This document shows positions 9,016 to 16,811 of a DNA stretch of 64,000 bases, piece by piece (the stretch's first letter is position 1; each line of letters starts with the position of its first letter). The position numbers and the translations under genes were made by a program. Origin of the DNA: Fervidobacterium thailandense (lineage in GTDB: Bacteria > Thermotogota > Thermotogae > Thermotogales > Fervidobacteriaceae); NCBI RefSeq assembly GCF_001719065.1, contig NZ_LWAF01000002.1, forward strand, positions 205,243-269,242, in the 5' to 3' direction. A model generated the notes under the pieces. It saw nothing but the letters and a program-made list of their open reading frames with translations, searched no databases and was not told the origin of the DNA.

Positions 9016-10518
9016 TCAGCGGCCCATCATCCTTGCCACGTCCACAAAAGTGATGAAAACCAAGAGTCCAAGAAGCAAGAAGAAACCGACGGTGTGGATG
9101 AGATTCTCCACATCCCTGTTGATCTTCCGCCGTGCTACCATCTCCAGTAAGGCGAAGACTATACGTCCACCGTCCAATGCGGGAAGTGGCAGGAGGTTGA
9201 ATATTCCAAGGTTTATCGTGATGATAGCAACGATCGTAAGTATGGTTTCCAAACCAACCTGGACAGCCTGACCGATTATCTGGACCATACCGACCGGTCC
9301 GGTCACTTCCCTTACGTTCCTACCAAAGAATATCCCCGGCAGTGTTCTCCATATGTAAAGGGCGAGTCTGTTCGTCCGCTCAATGGATAACTTCAGAAAC
9401 TCCAATCCGCTTGGCTTAAAAACCGGTGCCGCAAGTTCGAAAATACCGGGCGTGCTCAGTATTTTCTTCAGCTCTTCCTTCGCGAGTGTGAGTGTGTGCT
9501 CACTTGTTGAACCATCGGTGGAACGTGAATGTACCGTGACAACGACCTGCTCGGGTAGAGGAGAGATGACCTTGTCCACCTTCCTACCAGTGAGACTCAC
9601 GTAAAGTTCTCCGTTTCCCAAAGAGAGAGCTGTCATGGCATCGATAAGATCCACGGAGTTTTCAACCTTAAGTCCTCCAATTGACGTTATCACATCAGAT
9701 TTTTTGAACGGACCGACGTCTTTAGCTATTATGTTGGAGAACTGACCGTAATAAATGCCTATCGCGTACCGCTTCGGTGTTATCGAGGCGTTTGACAGAA
9801 CCGCTTTCAACTCACCACGTTCCGAGGATACGCTCACGTACTCCCGTTTCCAGGACTTAACGTACGTCTCAAAGTCAACGTTGTTTACTGTCAAAACCTC
9901 TCCGCCGATCTCACCCTGCACATCCTCAAAGTGCAAATAGTACTGCTCTTTCGTCATCTCGGGTGTAACGTTCACCGTCACCTTACGACCCTCGCGAAGG
10001 AGTTCAAGCTCGACCGGTTGACCTTTCCGGATTACAGCGGTCATATCGACGTTATCGAAAACGTACCTACCGTTGATCTTAAGTACAACATCCCCAGCCG
10101 AGATACCAACTCGCTGAGCAGGAGAATTCGGCACGACGTCGTCGATGACGATAGGCCTAAACCCCCAGGTACCTATGATTAACATAAATAGTAGGTATCC
10201 TGCCGCTATTGAAAAGAGCGGACCGGCTAACACTATCAAAAACCTCTTCCAAGCTGCAACACCGTACAACGCATCAGGCTCCTCGGCCTCACCCGGTTCT
10301 TCGCCTTTCAACCTGACGTAACCACCGAGAGGAAAGATGTTTATTCTGAAATCCGTCCTCTTTCCTCTTCTCCTGTAGATGTGTGGACCAAAACCAATGG
10401 CAAATTCCTTGACTGTAACACCGAAGATTCTGGCAAAAAGGAAATGTCCCAGTTCGTGGACCACGACTATAAACATGAAAACTAAGATGAACGCCACGAC
10501 GTTCACAATTGCCGTCAT
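9016..10518 (-). CDS. rseP: Site-2 intramembrane zinc protease RseP
   Basis: Cleaves transmembrane substrates such as anti-sigma factors and remnant signal peptides inside the membrane. About 500 residues. The HELGH zinc motif is at residues 21-25 in the first helix, the FPLGGYVRL loop follows, and the third zinc ligand lies in the C-terminal LPALDGGRI motif. A clear PDZ domain (about 120-200) and a second divergent PDZ-like region sit between the membrane parts. Its start overlaps the dxr stop by four bases (ATGA), the familiar dxr-rseP pairing seen in many bacteria. No anti-sigma substrate is in the window. Confidence 0.95.
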   Translation of the reverse strand: MTAIVNVVAFILVFMFIVVVHELGHFLFARIFGVTVKEFAIGFGPHIYRRRGKRTDFRINIFPLGGYVRLKGEEPGEAEEPDALYGVAAWKRFLIVLAGPLFSIAAGYLLFMLIIGTWGFRPIVIDDVVPNSPAQRVGISAGDVVLKINGRYVFDNVDMTAVIRKGQPVELELLREGRKVTVNVTPEMTKEQYYLHFEDVQGEIGGEVLTVNNVDFETYVKSWKREYVSVSSERGELKAVLSNASITPKRYAIGIYYGQFSNIIAKDVGPFKKSDVITSIGGLKVENSVDLIDAMTALSLGNGELYVSLTGRKVDKVISPLPEQVVVTVHSRSTDGSTSEHTLTLAKEELKKILSTPGIFELAAPVFKPSGLEFLKLSIERTNRLALYIWRTLPGIFFGRNVREVTGPVGMVQIIGQAVQVGLETILTIVAIITINLGIFNLLPLPALDGGRIVFALLEMVARRKINRDVENLIHTVGFFLLLGLLVFITFVDVARMMGR

Positions 10519-11627
10519 TTCGTTTCCCTCCCTCCAATTCGTTCGAGTTCCACCCTTGCCATGTCCCTTACGAGGAGATCCAGTTGGAAAACGTCCTCCA
10601 GATTCTCGACCTTGAAACTCACGTTGTCAACAACACGCACGATGGTATCCACCAACTCTCCAAAAGAAATGCGCTCGTTCAAGAACGCCTCGATCACAAC
10701 TTCATCAACCGCGTTCAAGGCAATACGTTTTGACAGATCGTTTACTATCGATTTCAAACCGTAATGGAACACTGGATATCTGTCCTCCTCAACCTCCAAC
10801 AACCTCAGATCGAAATCCCTTAAATCTGGAAGCACCCCGTTATACTTTCTCTCAGGATAGGTCAGCGCGTAAGCTATTGGAACACGCATATCGGGTATAC
10901 CAGCGTGGATTTTAACAGTACCATCCCTCAGATAAACCACACCGTGCACGAAACTCGATGGATTTATCGCAACTTGGATATTTTCGTACGGTAAGTCGAA
11001 GAGCTCGTGTGCTTCGATGACCTCGAAGAGTTTGTTCACCATCGTTGCCGAGTCCACGGTTATCCGCTGTCCCATTCGCCACGTCGGATGTTTCAATACC
11101 TCCCGTGGCCCGAGATTGCGAATCCGATCCTTCGGAACGTCCCGAACAGCTCCACCCGAGGCGGTGAGGATAATCCTTGCAACACTCTCCTCCATCAGCT
11201 GTAATATCGCCGAGTGCTCGCTATCAACCGGTATCAACTCGACTCCTCTTTCTTGAACCATCTTTTTGAAAAACGGACCAGCGCAAACGAGTGTCTCTTT
11301 CGTAGCGAGTGCTAAACGTTTTGTGTGGTTCAACGATTCAAACGCAGCCTTCACACCTTCAATTCCCGGAATGGCGCAGACAACTACATCGGGCTTCGTT
11401 ACGTCGAGCAATTCTTCTATCGAGCTCATTCTCAAACCGTGTTCCAGTCTTCCATCACCACAGTAGTACGGAACACGGAAGCAACCGACGATACGGTTCG
11501 CAACGTCTACATTTTTACCGAAACTTATACCGACGATCCTGAACCCACCTATTTTTGAAATAACATCGACCGTCTGTGTACCTATCGATCCGGTTGCCCC
11601 CAAAATTACAACGGTTTTCTCTTCCAA
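10515..11627 (-). CDS. dxr: 1-deoxy-D-xylulose 5-phosphate reductoisomerase
   Basis: Converts DXP to 2-C-methyl-D-erythritol 4-phosphate with NADPH, the second step of the MEP isoprenoid pathway. The Rossmann motif GATGSIG is at residues 10-16. The metal and substrate motifs VDSEHSAI and HPTWRMG (with TVDSATM after it) are intact. About 370 residues is slightly shorter than the E. coli enzyme, as is common. The start overlaps the thiamine pyrophosphokinase stop by 22 bases, giving an operon of SRPBCC protein, thiN, dxr and rseP. Confidence 0.97.
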   Translation of the reverse strand: MEEKTVVILGATGSIGTQTVDVISKIGGFRIVGISFGKNVDVANRIVGCFRVPYYCGDGRLEHGLRMSSIEELLDVTKPDVVVCAIPGIEGVKAAFESLNHTKRLALATKETLVCAGPFFKKMVQERGVELIPVDSEHSAILQLMEESVARIILTASGGAVRDVPKDRIRNLGPREVLKHPTWRMGQRITVDSATMVNKLFEVIEAHELFDLPYENIQVAINPSSFVHGVVYLRDGTVKIHAGIPDMRVPIAYALTYPERKYNGVLPDLRDFDLRLLEVEEDRYPVFHYGLKSIVNDLSKRIALNAVDEVVIEAFLNERISFGELVDTIVRVVDNVSFKVENLEDVFQLDLLVRDMARVELERIGGRETK

Positions 11628-12217
11628 CGGACGTACACCACCTTACCTTCACGCACGGAAATTTGAACCTTTTCTTCCAATGCAACGTTGCTGACCCCAA
11701 CAGGTTTCTCCAACTCCATTTGCCCATCGAATCCGTACTTGAAACCATCTAAGCAGAAATTGGCACGACACAGTGGAATTAAGGACCAGATCTCACCGGG
11801 AACCGCATTCAGCATATGTGTACCTGGTCGCAGGACTCCCAGCTCGCAACTTTCGGAAATCGCAACAACGTTATCGTACCGCGAGATTAAACCGATCATC
11901 GCAAGCACCATGTCGAGTCTTTCACCTTGCCAGTTCAATATTTCCACACTCTCCGCACCGTTCTCGAATACATAAGCCAGTGCGAGTTCCAGGTCCGTTT
12001 CGTCCTTTTCGTGAGGATAAGTGATGATTTCAACGCCTTTCTCCTTAAAGTAACTCAGCGTTGACTGACTGATGGAATCCATATCACCGATGATAGCGTG
12101 TGGGATGATCCCCCTCTTTCGGAGCTCGTTAGCACCGCCATCGACAGCCACGATGAAATCACCTGTGATGAGCAACGTGCCCTTGACGTTCCCGTTCACC
12201 ACAACACTTGCCCGCAT
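11606..12217 (-). CDS. thiN: Thiamine pyrophosphokinase
   Basis: Transfers pyrophosphate from ATP to thiamine to give thiamine diphosphate, the DXP synthase cofactor, which may explain linkage to dxr. About 203 residues. Motifs: VDGGANEL (about 25), GDMDSIS (about 46) and DETDLELAL (about 70), matching the TPK catalytic domain; the C-terminal beta-sandwich follows. The ATG at 12217 has GGCGGAG upstream and begins at the conserved strand; a longer in-frame reading to 12334 adds an unrelated tail that crosses the next gene. No TPP riboswitch is seen in front of it. Confidence 0.92.
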   Translation of the reverse strand: MRASVVVNGNVKGTLLITGDFIVAVDGGANELRKRGIIPHAIIGDMDSISQSTLSYFKEKGVEIITYPHEKDETDLELALAYVFENGAESVEILNWQGERLDMVLAMIGLISRYDNVVAISESCELGVLRPGTHMLNAVPGEIWSLIPLCRANFCLDGFKYGFDGQMELEKPVGVSNVALEEKVQISVREGKVVYVRWKRKPL

Positions 12218-12261
12218 TTTATCACACTCCGCCCGTTTCCAAGACGATTCCAAATTCGAAT

Positions 12262-12708
12262 CTAAATGAGTATCAAACCGTTCTCCACGTAAGCCTTGGC
12301 CAAGAGCATCATCTGGCCCCAACCGTATGCGCAACGGTACCTGATCGGGAGTTCTGTCTCGTCCTTGATGAATGTTCTGTCCCTAACAGTCACAATGGTC
12401 TCCTCATCACCGGTTGGTTGAAATTCGAATTCCACAAAACTCCTGTAGCCATCCTCGTACTCGTACCACCAGAACGAGAAGAGTCTGTGCCGCACAACGG
12501 AAACGATTCTCCCGCGGTCCACGACCACCTGACCGTCGGTCAGTCTGAACCACCGAAAGTAAATCTCTCCAGTCTCCTCGTCGACCTTCATCCCATCGGT
12601 AAACCACGGATCCCAACCCTTAGGTCCGTAAAAAACATCCCAAACCTTCCACAACGGTGCACGGAACCGCTCGTAGAACTCCATAACCTGATTTGTCAAA
12701 CTATCCAC
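12262..12708 (-). CDS. SRPBCC/START-like domain protein
   Basis: About 148 residues with the pattern of an AHSA1/START-like helix-grip fold: an N-terminal helix containing FRAPLWKVWDVFYGPKGWDPWF, then beta strands with many aromatic residues, and a long C-terminal helix ending the protein. Such folds bind small hydrophobic ligands; neither ligand nor function can be read here. I prefer the GTG at 12708, with GGAG eight bases upstream; another GTG at 12717 overlaps that site. It is the first gene of the thiN-dxr-rseP operon, so a lipid- or envelope-related role is conceivable but unproven. Confidence 0.75.
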   Translation of the reverse strand: MDSLTNQVMEFYERFRAPLWKVWDVFYGPKGWDPWFTDGMKVDEETGEIYFRWFRLTDGQVVVDRGRIVSVVRHRLFSFWWYEYEDGYRSFVEFEFQPTGDEETIVTVRDRTFIKDETELPIRYRCAYGWGQMMLLAKAYVENGLILI

Positions 12709-12754
12709 AATCCCCACTCCATCTCAAAATTTTCGTTCCCTACTTAGCTCCTTT

Positions 12755-12782
12755 ATTATACCACGCTTTTTGGAACCTTCAA
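12755..12782 (-). promoter_or_regulatory. Promoter for SRPBCC-thiN-dxr-rseP operon
   Basis: On the minus strand TTGAAG (12777-12782) is separated by 16 bases from a perfect TATAAT (12755-12760), about 47 bases before the first start codon of the operon. Confidence 0.65.
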
Positions 12783-12787
12783 ATCAT

Positions 12788-12868
12788 CCAACCGCACCTT
12801 TGGAGTCCGGTGAAACCCTGACCTGGGTAGATATATTACGTTGCCTGCGCAGGCAAGTGAAAGGTTGG
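12788..12868 (+). promoter_or_regulatory. Potential multibranched leader RNA before small-gene operon
   Basis: By eye, CCAACC (12788-12793) can pair with GGTTGG (12863-12868), enclosing three hairpins: CACC/GGTG (12795-12798 with 12809-12812), ACCC/GGGT (12815-12818 with 12825-12828) and TTGCC/GGCAA (12841-12845 with 12852-12856). The last is part of a perfect 16-base palindrome (12841-12856) that could instead be a DNA operator. The element ends 45 bases before the first small gene. It is not a recognisable tRNA or a riboswitch class I know. The plus-strand promoter is unclear: a TATATT at 12832 would start transcription inside the element. Confidence 0.3.
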
Positions 12869-12912
12869 AACACAACTTTCTAACTCTGGGAACTCTAAAG
12901 GAGGGATTACAG

Positions 12913-13113
12913 GTGAAGAGGGTTGTAATTACGTGGCTTGCGGGATACGACGAATCTAACAGACCTATCTTCCGTAGGCAAACGATAAACGTGCCGGAAA
13001 TGTTCGAAGAGTCAAACGCACAAAACCTGGTCGAACTTCTGGATAAATACTCCAAGTACAGCTGCGAAAGTGCCCAAGTGGTAATCACCAAAACGGTAGG
13101 TGATGAAAGATGA
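12913..13113 (+). CDS. Small protein resembling DUF1659
   Basis: A 66-residue protein beginning at a GTG with AGGAGG eight bases upstream. The arrangement (a strand, then GYDESNRPIFRR, then a helix near LVELLDKYSKY and a closing strand) recalls the DUF1659 family of small Firmicutes proteins, which are typically encoded directly before a DUF2922 protein, as here. It overlaps the next gene by four bases (ATGA). The function of this family is not known to me. The family assignment is by pattern, without a search. Confidence 0.6.
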   Translation: MKRVVITWLAGYDESNRPIFRRQTINVPEMFEESNAQNLVELLDKYSKYSCESAQVVITKTVGDER

Positions 13114-13328
13114 AGAGACTCACACTCTTCTTCAGAAAAACCGAAGACGGGCGCACGAGAACCGTACGATTGAACATCCCCGAACCGGTCGAGAACATCG
13201 ATCCATCGGAGCTCCAAAGTGATATGCAGCAGCTCAAGAATCTCAACGTTGTACCCGAGGGATTCGAACCGGACGAGGCAAGACTCACGGAAACGAACGT
13301 TGAGATCATCGTGAATCTTCTGGAGTAG
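13110..13328 (+). CDS. Small protein resembling DUF2922
   Basis: A 72-residue protein. An N-terminal strand pair (KRLTLFFRKTEDGRTRTVRL), an NIPEPVENIDPSEL segment, a helix, and a C-terminal EARLTETNVEII motif match the general shape of DUF2922, including the late A-x-L-x-E-x-N-V signature. Translation is coupled to the preceding gene through an ATGA overlap. The DUF1659/DUF2922 pair occurs widely in Firmicutes with unknown role; finding it here suggests a conserved two-protein unit. Confidence 0.6.
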   Translation: MKRLTLFFRKTEDGRTRTVRLNIPEPVENIDPSELQSDMQQLKNLNVVPEGFEPDEARLTETNVEIIVNLLE

Positions 13329-13377
13329 CACTTTGCAATCATTCAAAAGGTTGCCGTGGACCGAGTGTGGTGATAGC

Positions 13378-13572
13378 ATGAAGTGGTTGTGGGATGTTGT
13401 TAAATTGTTCATGCTCCTGGTTGAACGGCCAGGAGAAGGTGAAAAGAAAAAAGCGGAAGTACTCGAACTTCTTGACGAACTGTACGAAGAACTGGACTTG
13501 GAAATCCCGAAGGAGGTTTTCGACTCGATAGTCTCAGTTGCGATAGATTACTTGGCTATGGTCCTTTTCTGA
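13378..13572 (+). CDS. Small helical protein, third gene of the operon
   Basis: A 64-residue protein, nearly all helical: a hydrophobic N-terminal helix (WLWDVVKLFMLLVE), a charged middle (EGEKKKAEVLELLDELYEEL) and a hydrophobic C-terminal helix ending in MVLF. It could be peripheral to the membrane or a partner of the two small proteins before it. The start is uncertain: the ATG at 13378 has GGTGA close by, while a TTG at 13333 has GGAG at six bases and would add 15 residues. No family recognised. A terminator follows directly. Confidence 0.55.
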   Translation: MKWLWDVVKLFMLLVERPGEGEKKKAEVLELLDELYEELDLEIPKEVFDSIVSVAIDYLAMVLF

Positions 13573-13588
13573 AGAAATTCGTAGCAAA

Positions 13589-13622
13589 CGAGCCCCGGTA
13601 TTATCCGGGGCTCGATTTTTTT
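13589..13622 (+). terminator. Terminator after small-gene operon
   Basis: A perfect ten-base-pair stem CGAGCCCCGG / CCGGGGCTCG with loop TATTAT, then A and seven T residues. Confidence 0.9.
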
Positions 13623-13659
13623 ACCTTCTGTCCAAAAGTCAACCATTCAAGCGGGGATC

Positions 13660-15006
13660 TCAAACAATCGCCTTACGCCAATCGGAGAACTTGAAAAACG
13701 CGTAGGTCATGAAAAAGACGATGAGGTTACTCACGATCATACCGACGAATATCCCACGAAATCCCATCGTCACCGCCAAAGCACCGATTATCGGAATTCT
13801 TATACCCCAGAGTCTCACAATGTCACCTATCATCGTAAGGATCGTCTTGCCTGCTCCCACAAGAGCACTGTTGTATATCATGTAAGCGGTGAATATGGGC
13901 ATGGAGAATGATATGTACCTGAAGTAGATTTCACCCATGTCGATCACCGCCGGATCGTCGATGAAAAACCTCGTCACTTCCTTACCGAAGATGAAAGTGA
14001 TGACCGACAGTATTCCGATGATAACCACGTTCCAGAAGAACGCACGTGACACCGCACGTTCGGCGTCATCGTACCTACGTGCACCGATGAACTGCCCCAC
14101 CATGGTTGAAACGGCACCGGCGAGTCCAAAGGAGACCATCGACACCAAGTTCGTCACCCTGTTTCCGATACCGTACGCGCTGATGACCACCGGACCGAAC
14201 ATGGCTACATACCTCATGATAACCGCAAAACCCGCCGATGTGACTGACATACCAAGAGCGTTGGGTAAACCGAGTTTTAATATCAACTTTATCAAACGCC
14301 AATCTGGCCTGAAATCGGACCTTCTTACGGAGATCGCACGCTTGTGCCCAAAGATACTTTTGATACAAATGATAGCTGCAACGGTCCTACCTATATTCGT
14401 TGCCCAAGCAGCACCTTCAACTCCAAGTCGCGGGAACGGACCCAAGCCGAATATCAGTAAAGGGTCGAAAACCATATTCAAAATATTCATGTAAAGCGTT
14501 ACCCGCATCCCGAACCGTGAATCACCCACCGCCCTCATGACCGCAGTTGTGCTGTTAATCACGAACACCAGCGGAAGTCCCAACATATCCACAACGTAGT
14601 ACCTTAGCGCATACGGGACAACATCCGCACTCTTACGTCCCGCAATACCGTTCACGATTTCGCGCGAAAACAAAATACCCACCAACGTTGCGAGTATTCC
14701 CACCGTGAGTGTCAGAAGGTACAGCTGACCGGTGGAACGGGCAACCGACTCCCGGTCCCCTTTTCCCTCATTCTGCGAAACGATGGCCACTCCGGCGTTT
14801 GCAAACCCCATCGCCAAGGAAATGAACGTGAATATCACCGGCCACGTGATCGTCGAAGCCGAGAATTGAACAGGTCCAAGCTTACCTAAGAAGTAGGAAT
14901 CAACGATGTTATATATCGTCTGTAGTCCCATCGAGACGATCAGTGGCCAGGAGAGGTGAAATAAGGCATGCTCGATTGAGCTGTTAAGTACATCAACCCT
15001 CGCCAT
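13660..15006 (-). CDS. MATE-family multidrug/Na+ exporter
   Basis: A twelve-helix antiporter of the MATE (NorM/DinF-like) family that exports cationic compounds in exchange for Na+ or H+. About 448 residues. Two homologous six-helix halves are visible; the N-terminal half contains the family-type sequences GLQTIYNIVDSYFLG and AGVAIVSQNEGKG, and the C-terminal half repeats VSFGLAGAVSTMVGQFIGA. The ATG has GGAGGG seven bases upstream. It is monocistronic with a promoter at about 15065-15093. The substrate cannot be inferred. Confidence 0.92.
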   Translation of the reverse strand: MARVDVLNSSIEHALFHLSWPLIVSMGLQTIYNIVDSYFLGKLGPVQFSASTITWPVIFTFISLAMGFANAGVAIVSQNEGKGDRESVARSTGQLYLLTLTVGILATLVGILFSREIVNGIAGRKSADVVPYALRYYVVDMLGLPLVFVINSTTAVMRAVGDSRFGMRVTLYMNILNMVFDPLLIFGLGPFPRLGVEGAAWATNIGRTVAAIICIKSIFGHKRAISVRRSDFRPDWRLIKLILKLGLPNALGMSVTSAGFAVIMRYVAMFGPVVISAYGIGNRVTNLVSMVSFGLAGAVSTMVGQFIGARRYDDAERAVSRAFFWNVVIIGILSVITFIFGKEVTRFFIDDPAVIDMGEIYFRYISFSMPIFTAYMIYNSALVGAGKTILTMIGDIVRLWGIRIPIIGALAVTMGFRGIFVGMIVSNLIVFFMTYAFFKFSDWRKAIV

Positions 15007-15064
15007 AGATACCCTCCATCGAAGTATACGGAAAATATTTCGTAATGCGAACTATTTCGAGTCT

Positions 15065-15093
15065 ATTTTAGCACGACGGTGTGGAAAAATCAA
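15065..15093 (-). promoter_or_regulatory. Promoter for MATE exporter
   Basis: On the minus strand TTGATT (15088-15093), a 17-base spacer, and TAAAAT (15065-15070) preceded by an extended TGC. It interleaves with the plus-strand promoter at 15082-15110. Confidence 0.6.
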
Positions 15094-15110
15094 CGAATCG
15101 GTTGTATAAT
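15082..15110 (+). promoter_or_regulatory. Promoter for radical SAM gene
   Basis: TGGAAA (15082-15087), a 17-base spacer, then TATAAT (15105-15110), 47 bases before the radical SAM start. Its -35 lies inside the spacer of the opposing MATE promoter. Confidence 0.55.
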
Positions 15111-15157
15111 CTTTCTTGGGTCGTGCTGAAGACTGTTTGAATGGTGGCGACGTGTGA

Positions 15158-16456
15158 ATGGTAGGTCTCTTGACAAAAGCAGTCCGCAGGTTCCTTGTGG
15201 GAAGTGGCTTCAAGTTTCAGTTTTCCGCTTCCAGTGATCCAAAGCTCTCAATGGAACGTTTAATGGATAACGGAGTCGATGCTTTGCACCTCTACGTTCA
15301 CGTACCCTTTTGTAGGCACACATGTCCGTACTGTCCGTACAACAAGGTCCCGTGGAACGTGGAGCTCGCGAATCTATATTTCTCCGCACTGAACGGTGAA
15401 ATTGACATCTACGACACGTCACTTGGGGCTCTCAAAATCCCTTCCGTCTATTTCGGTGGGGGATCGCCTGCAATTTCACCGAAGGACCTCTCCAACGTGA
15501 TCAATTCGCTTCACAAAAATTTTACCATAACCGGTGACCTGTGCTTGGAAATCAATCCCACAGAATGCACCGAAGAAACACTCTTGACACTGAAAGATGC
15601 CGGAGTGAGCGTGATCAGCGTCGGAATACAGAGTTTCCAGGATAAATTTCTCGAGCTTATTGGAAGAGATTACACAGCTTCGATGGCAAAAAAAGTTTTG
15701 GATACCACTCTCAGGTACTTTAAGAACGTTAACGTCGACCTGATGTTCGCACTTCCGAACCAAACACTGAGAGATGTGGAACTCGACCTACGTACTGCGG
15801 TGGAAAGCGGGGCACGCCAAATAACGCTCTACCCACTTTTCACGTTCCCGTATTCCACCGTTGGACGGTATAGAAAGCTCAGACGCGTGAAGATGCCAAG
15901 GCTTTCCACAAGGAGAAGACAGTATTACCTCATCTACGATTACTTAACCTCCGAGGGCTACGAACCTGTTTCAGTGTGGAGCTTCATGAAAAAAACCCCA
16001 GGTGAACGAAGTATTAGGTATTCGTCGGTAACCAGACAGTACTACCTGGGCCTTGGAGCGGGAGCCGGTAGCCACTTTCCCTGGGGATTTTACCTGAACA
16101 CCTTTTCGGTGGAAGCTTACATCTTGCGACTTAGAAGTGGGAAACTTCCAACCGCGCTCGAGTTCTCGTTCAACAAGCGTATGGACGATCTCTTCTGGCT
16201 TTATTGGAGATTTTACGATACGAGCATCCCACAGCCAGAGTTTGAGAGAAGGTTCGGTAACGATTTCAAAGTAAAGGGATTGATGAAAATCTTCGAAACG
16301 CTGGGCTTTCTAAGAAAGGGCAATGGAGTCTTTCTGCTAACCAAACGCGGTTCTTTTTGGATTCACCTTGCACAAAACCATTTCGCGCTCAACTACGTGA
16401 ACACGATCTGGTCCAAGGCCCTGAGCGAACCATTTCCGGAGTTTATAAAGTTTTAA
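15158..16456 (+). CDS. HemN/HemW-like radical SAM protein
   Basis: About 432 residues with the radical SAM cluster motif CxxxCxxC (Cys52, Cys56, Cys59), the SAM-binding YFGGGSPA sequence, EINPTECTEETL and SVGIQSFQDKFL, all characteristic of the coproporphyrinogen III dehydrogenase-like family. A HemN-type C-terminal region follows. True HemN makes heme, but no other heme gene is in the window and Thermotogales generally lack heme synthesis, so a HemW-like or distinct radical SAM role is more likely. The ATG has only a weak ribosome site. RNase P RNA begins 12 bases after its stop. Confidence 0.8.
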   Translation: MVGLLTKAVRRFLVGSGFKFQFSASSDPKLSMERLMDNGVDALHLYVHVPFCRHTCPYCPYNKVPWNVELANLYFSALNGEIDIYDTSLGALKIPSVYFGGGSPAISPKDLSNVINSLHKNFTITGDLCLEINPTECTEETLLTLKDAGVSVISVGIQSFQDKFLELIGRDYTASMAKKVLDTTLRYFKNVNVDLMFALPNQTLRDVELDLRTAVESGARQITLYPLFTFPYSTVGRYRKLRRVKMPRLSTRRRQYYLIYDYLTSEGYEPVSVWSFMKKTPGERSIRYSSVTRQYYLGLGAGAGSHFPWGFYLNTFSVEAYILRLRSGKLPTALEFSFNKRMDDLFWLYWRFYDTSIPQPEFERRFGNDFKVKGLMKIFETLGFLRKGNGVFLLTKRGSFWIHLAQNHFALNYVNTIWSKALSEPFPEFIKF

Positions 16457-16468
16457 AAACTTGCGAAA

Positions 16469-16802
16469 GACTCGGAGACAGACGGGTGAGCGCAAGCGGC
16501 CACACGCGGCCGTCTTGAGGAAAGTCCGGACTCCGTGGGCAGGGTGCTCGCTAACAGCGAGGTGGCGTGAGCCACGGACAGGGCCATAGAAACGGAAACC
16601 GCCCGAAAAGCGAAGGCTGAGTAGGGCAAGGGTGGAAAGGTGAGGTAAGAGCTCACCAGCGGTGCAGCGATGCACCGGCTTGGCAACCCACACCCGGAGC
16701 AAGGTCAAGCAGGGGGTTGGTGGCCCGCCTGATTCCCCCGGGTAGACCGCTTAGATAGATGCTCACCGAAACAGAATCCGGCTTACGGTCTGTCTCCGAG
16801 TC
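16469..16802 (+). ncRNA. rnpB: RNase P RNA (M1-type ribozyme)
   Basis: The catalytic RNA of ribonuclease P, which matures tRNA 5' ends. Universally conserved blocks are visible: GAGGAAAGTCCGG at 16517-16529, ACAGGGCCATAGAAA at about 16578, GGTAAGAGCTCACC at about 16644 and ACAGAATCCGGCTTA at 16771-16785. The P1 helix pairs 16469-16483 with 16788-16802 over 15 perfect base pairs, which sets both ends; the long P1 fits a thermophile. It is of the bacterial A type. A TATAAA at 16444 inside the end of the radical SAM gene may be its own -10; otherwise it is processed from that transcript. Confidence 0.97.
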
Positions 16803-16811
16803 TTCACTTTC

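Noticed and set aside
12768..12840. Possible TPP riboswitch near thiN
   Set aside because: A CCTGACCTGGGTAGA stretch on the plus strand vaguely recalls the TPP motif, but it is on the strand opposite to thiN, upstream of unrelated genes, and lacks the conserved CTGAGA and pyrophosphate-binding blocks.
12756..13412. A 218-codon minus-strand open frame over the small-gene operon
   Set aside because: The plus-strand genes have strong ribosome sites and coupled overlaps; the minus-strand frame has neither and crosses the operon promoter region.
16337..16708. Minus-strand open frames across the RNase P RNA
   Set aside because: The region is explained by conserved RNase P RNA blocks; open frames arise from its GC-rich stems.
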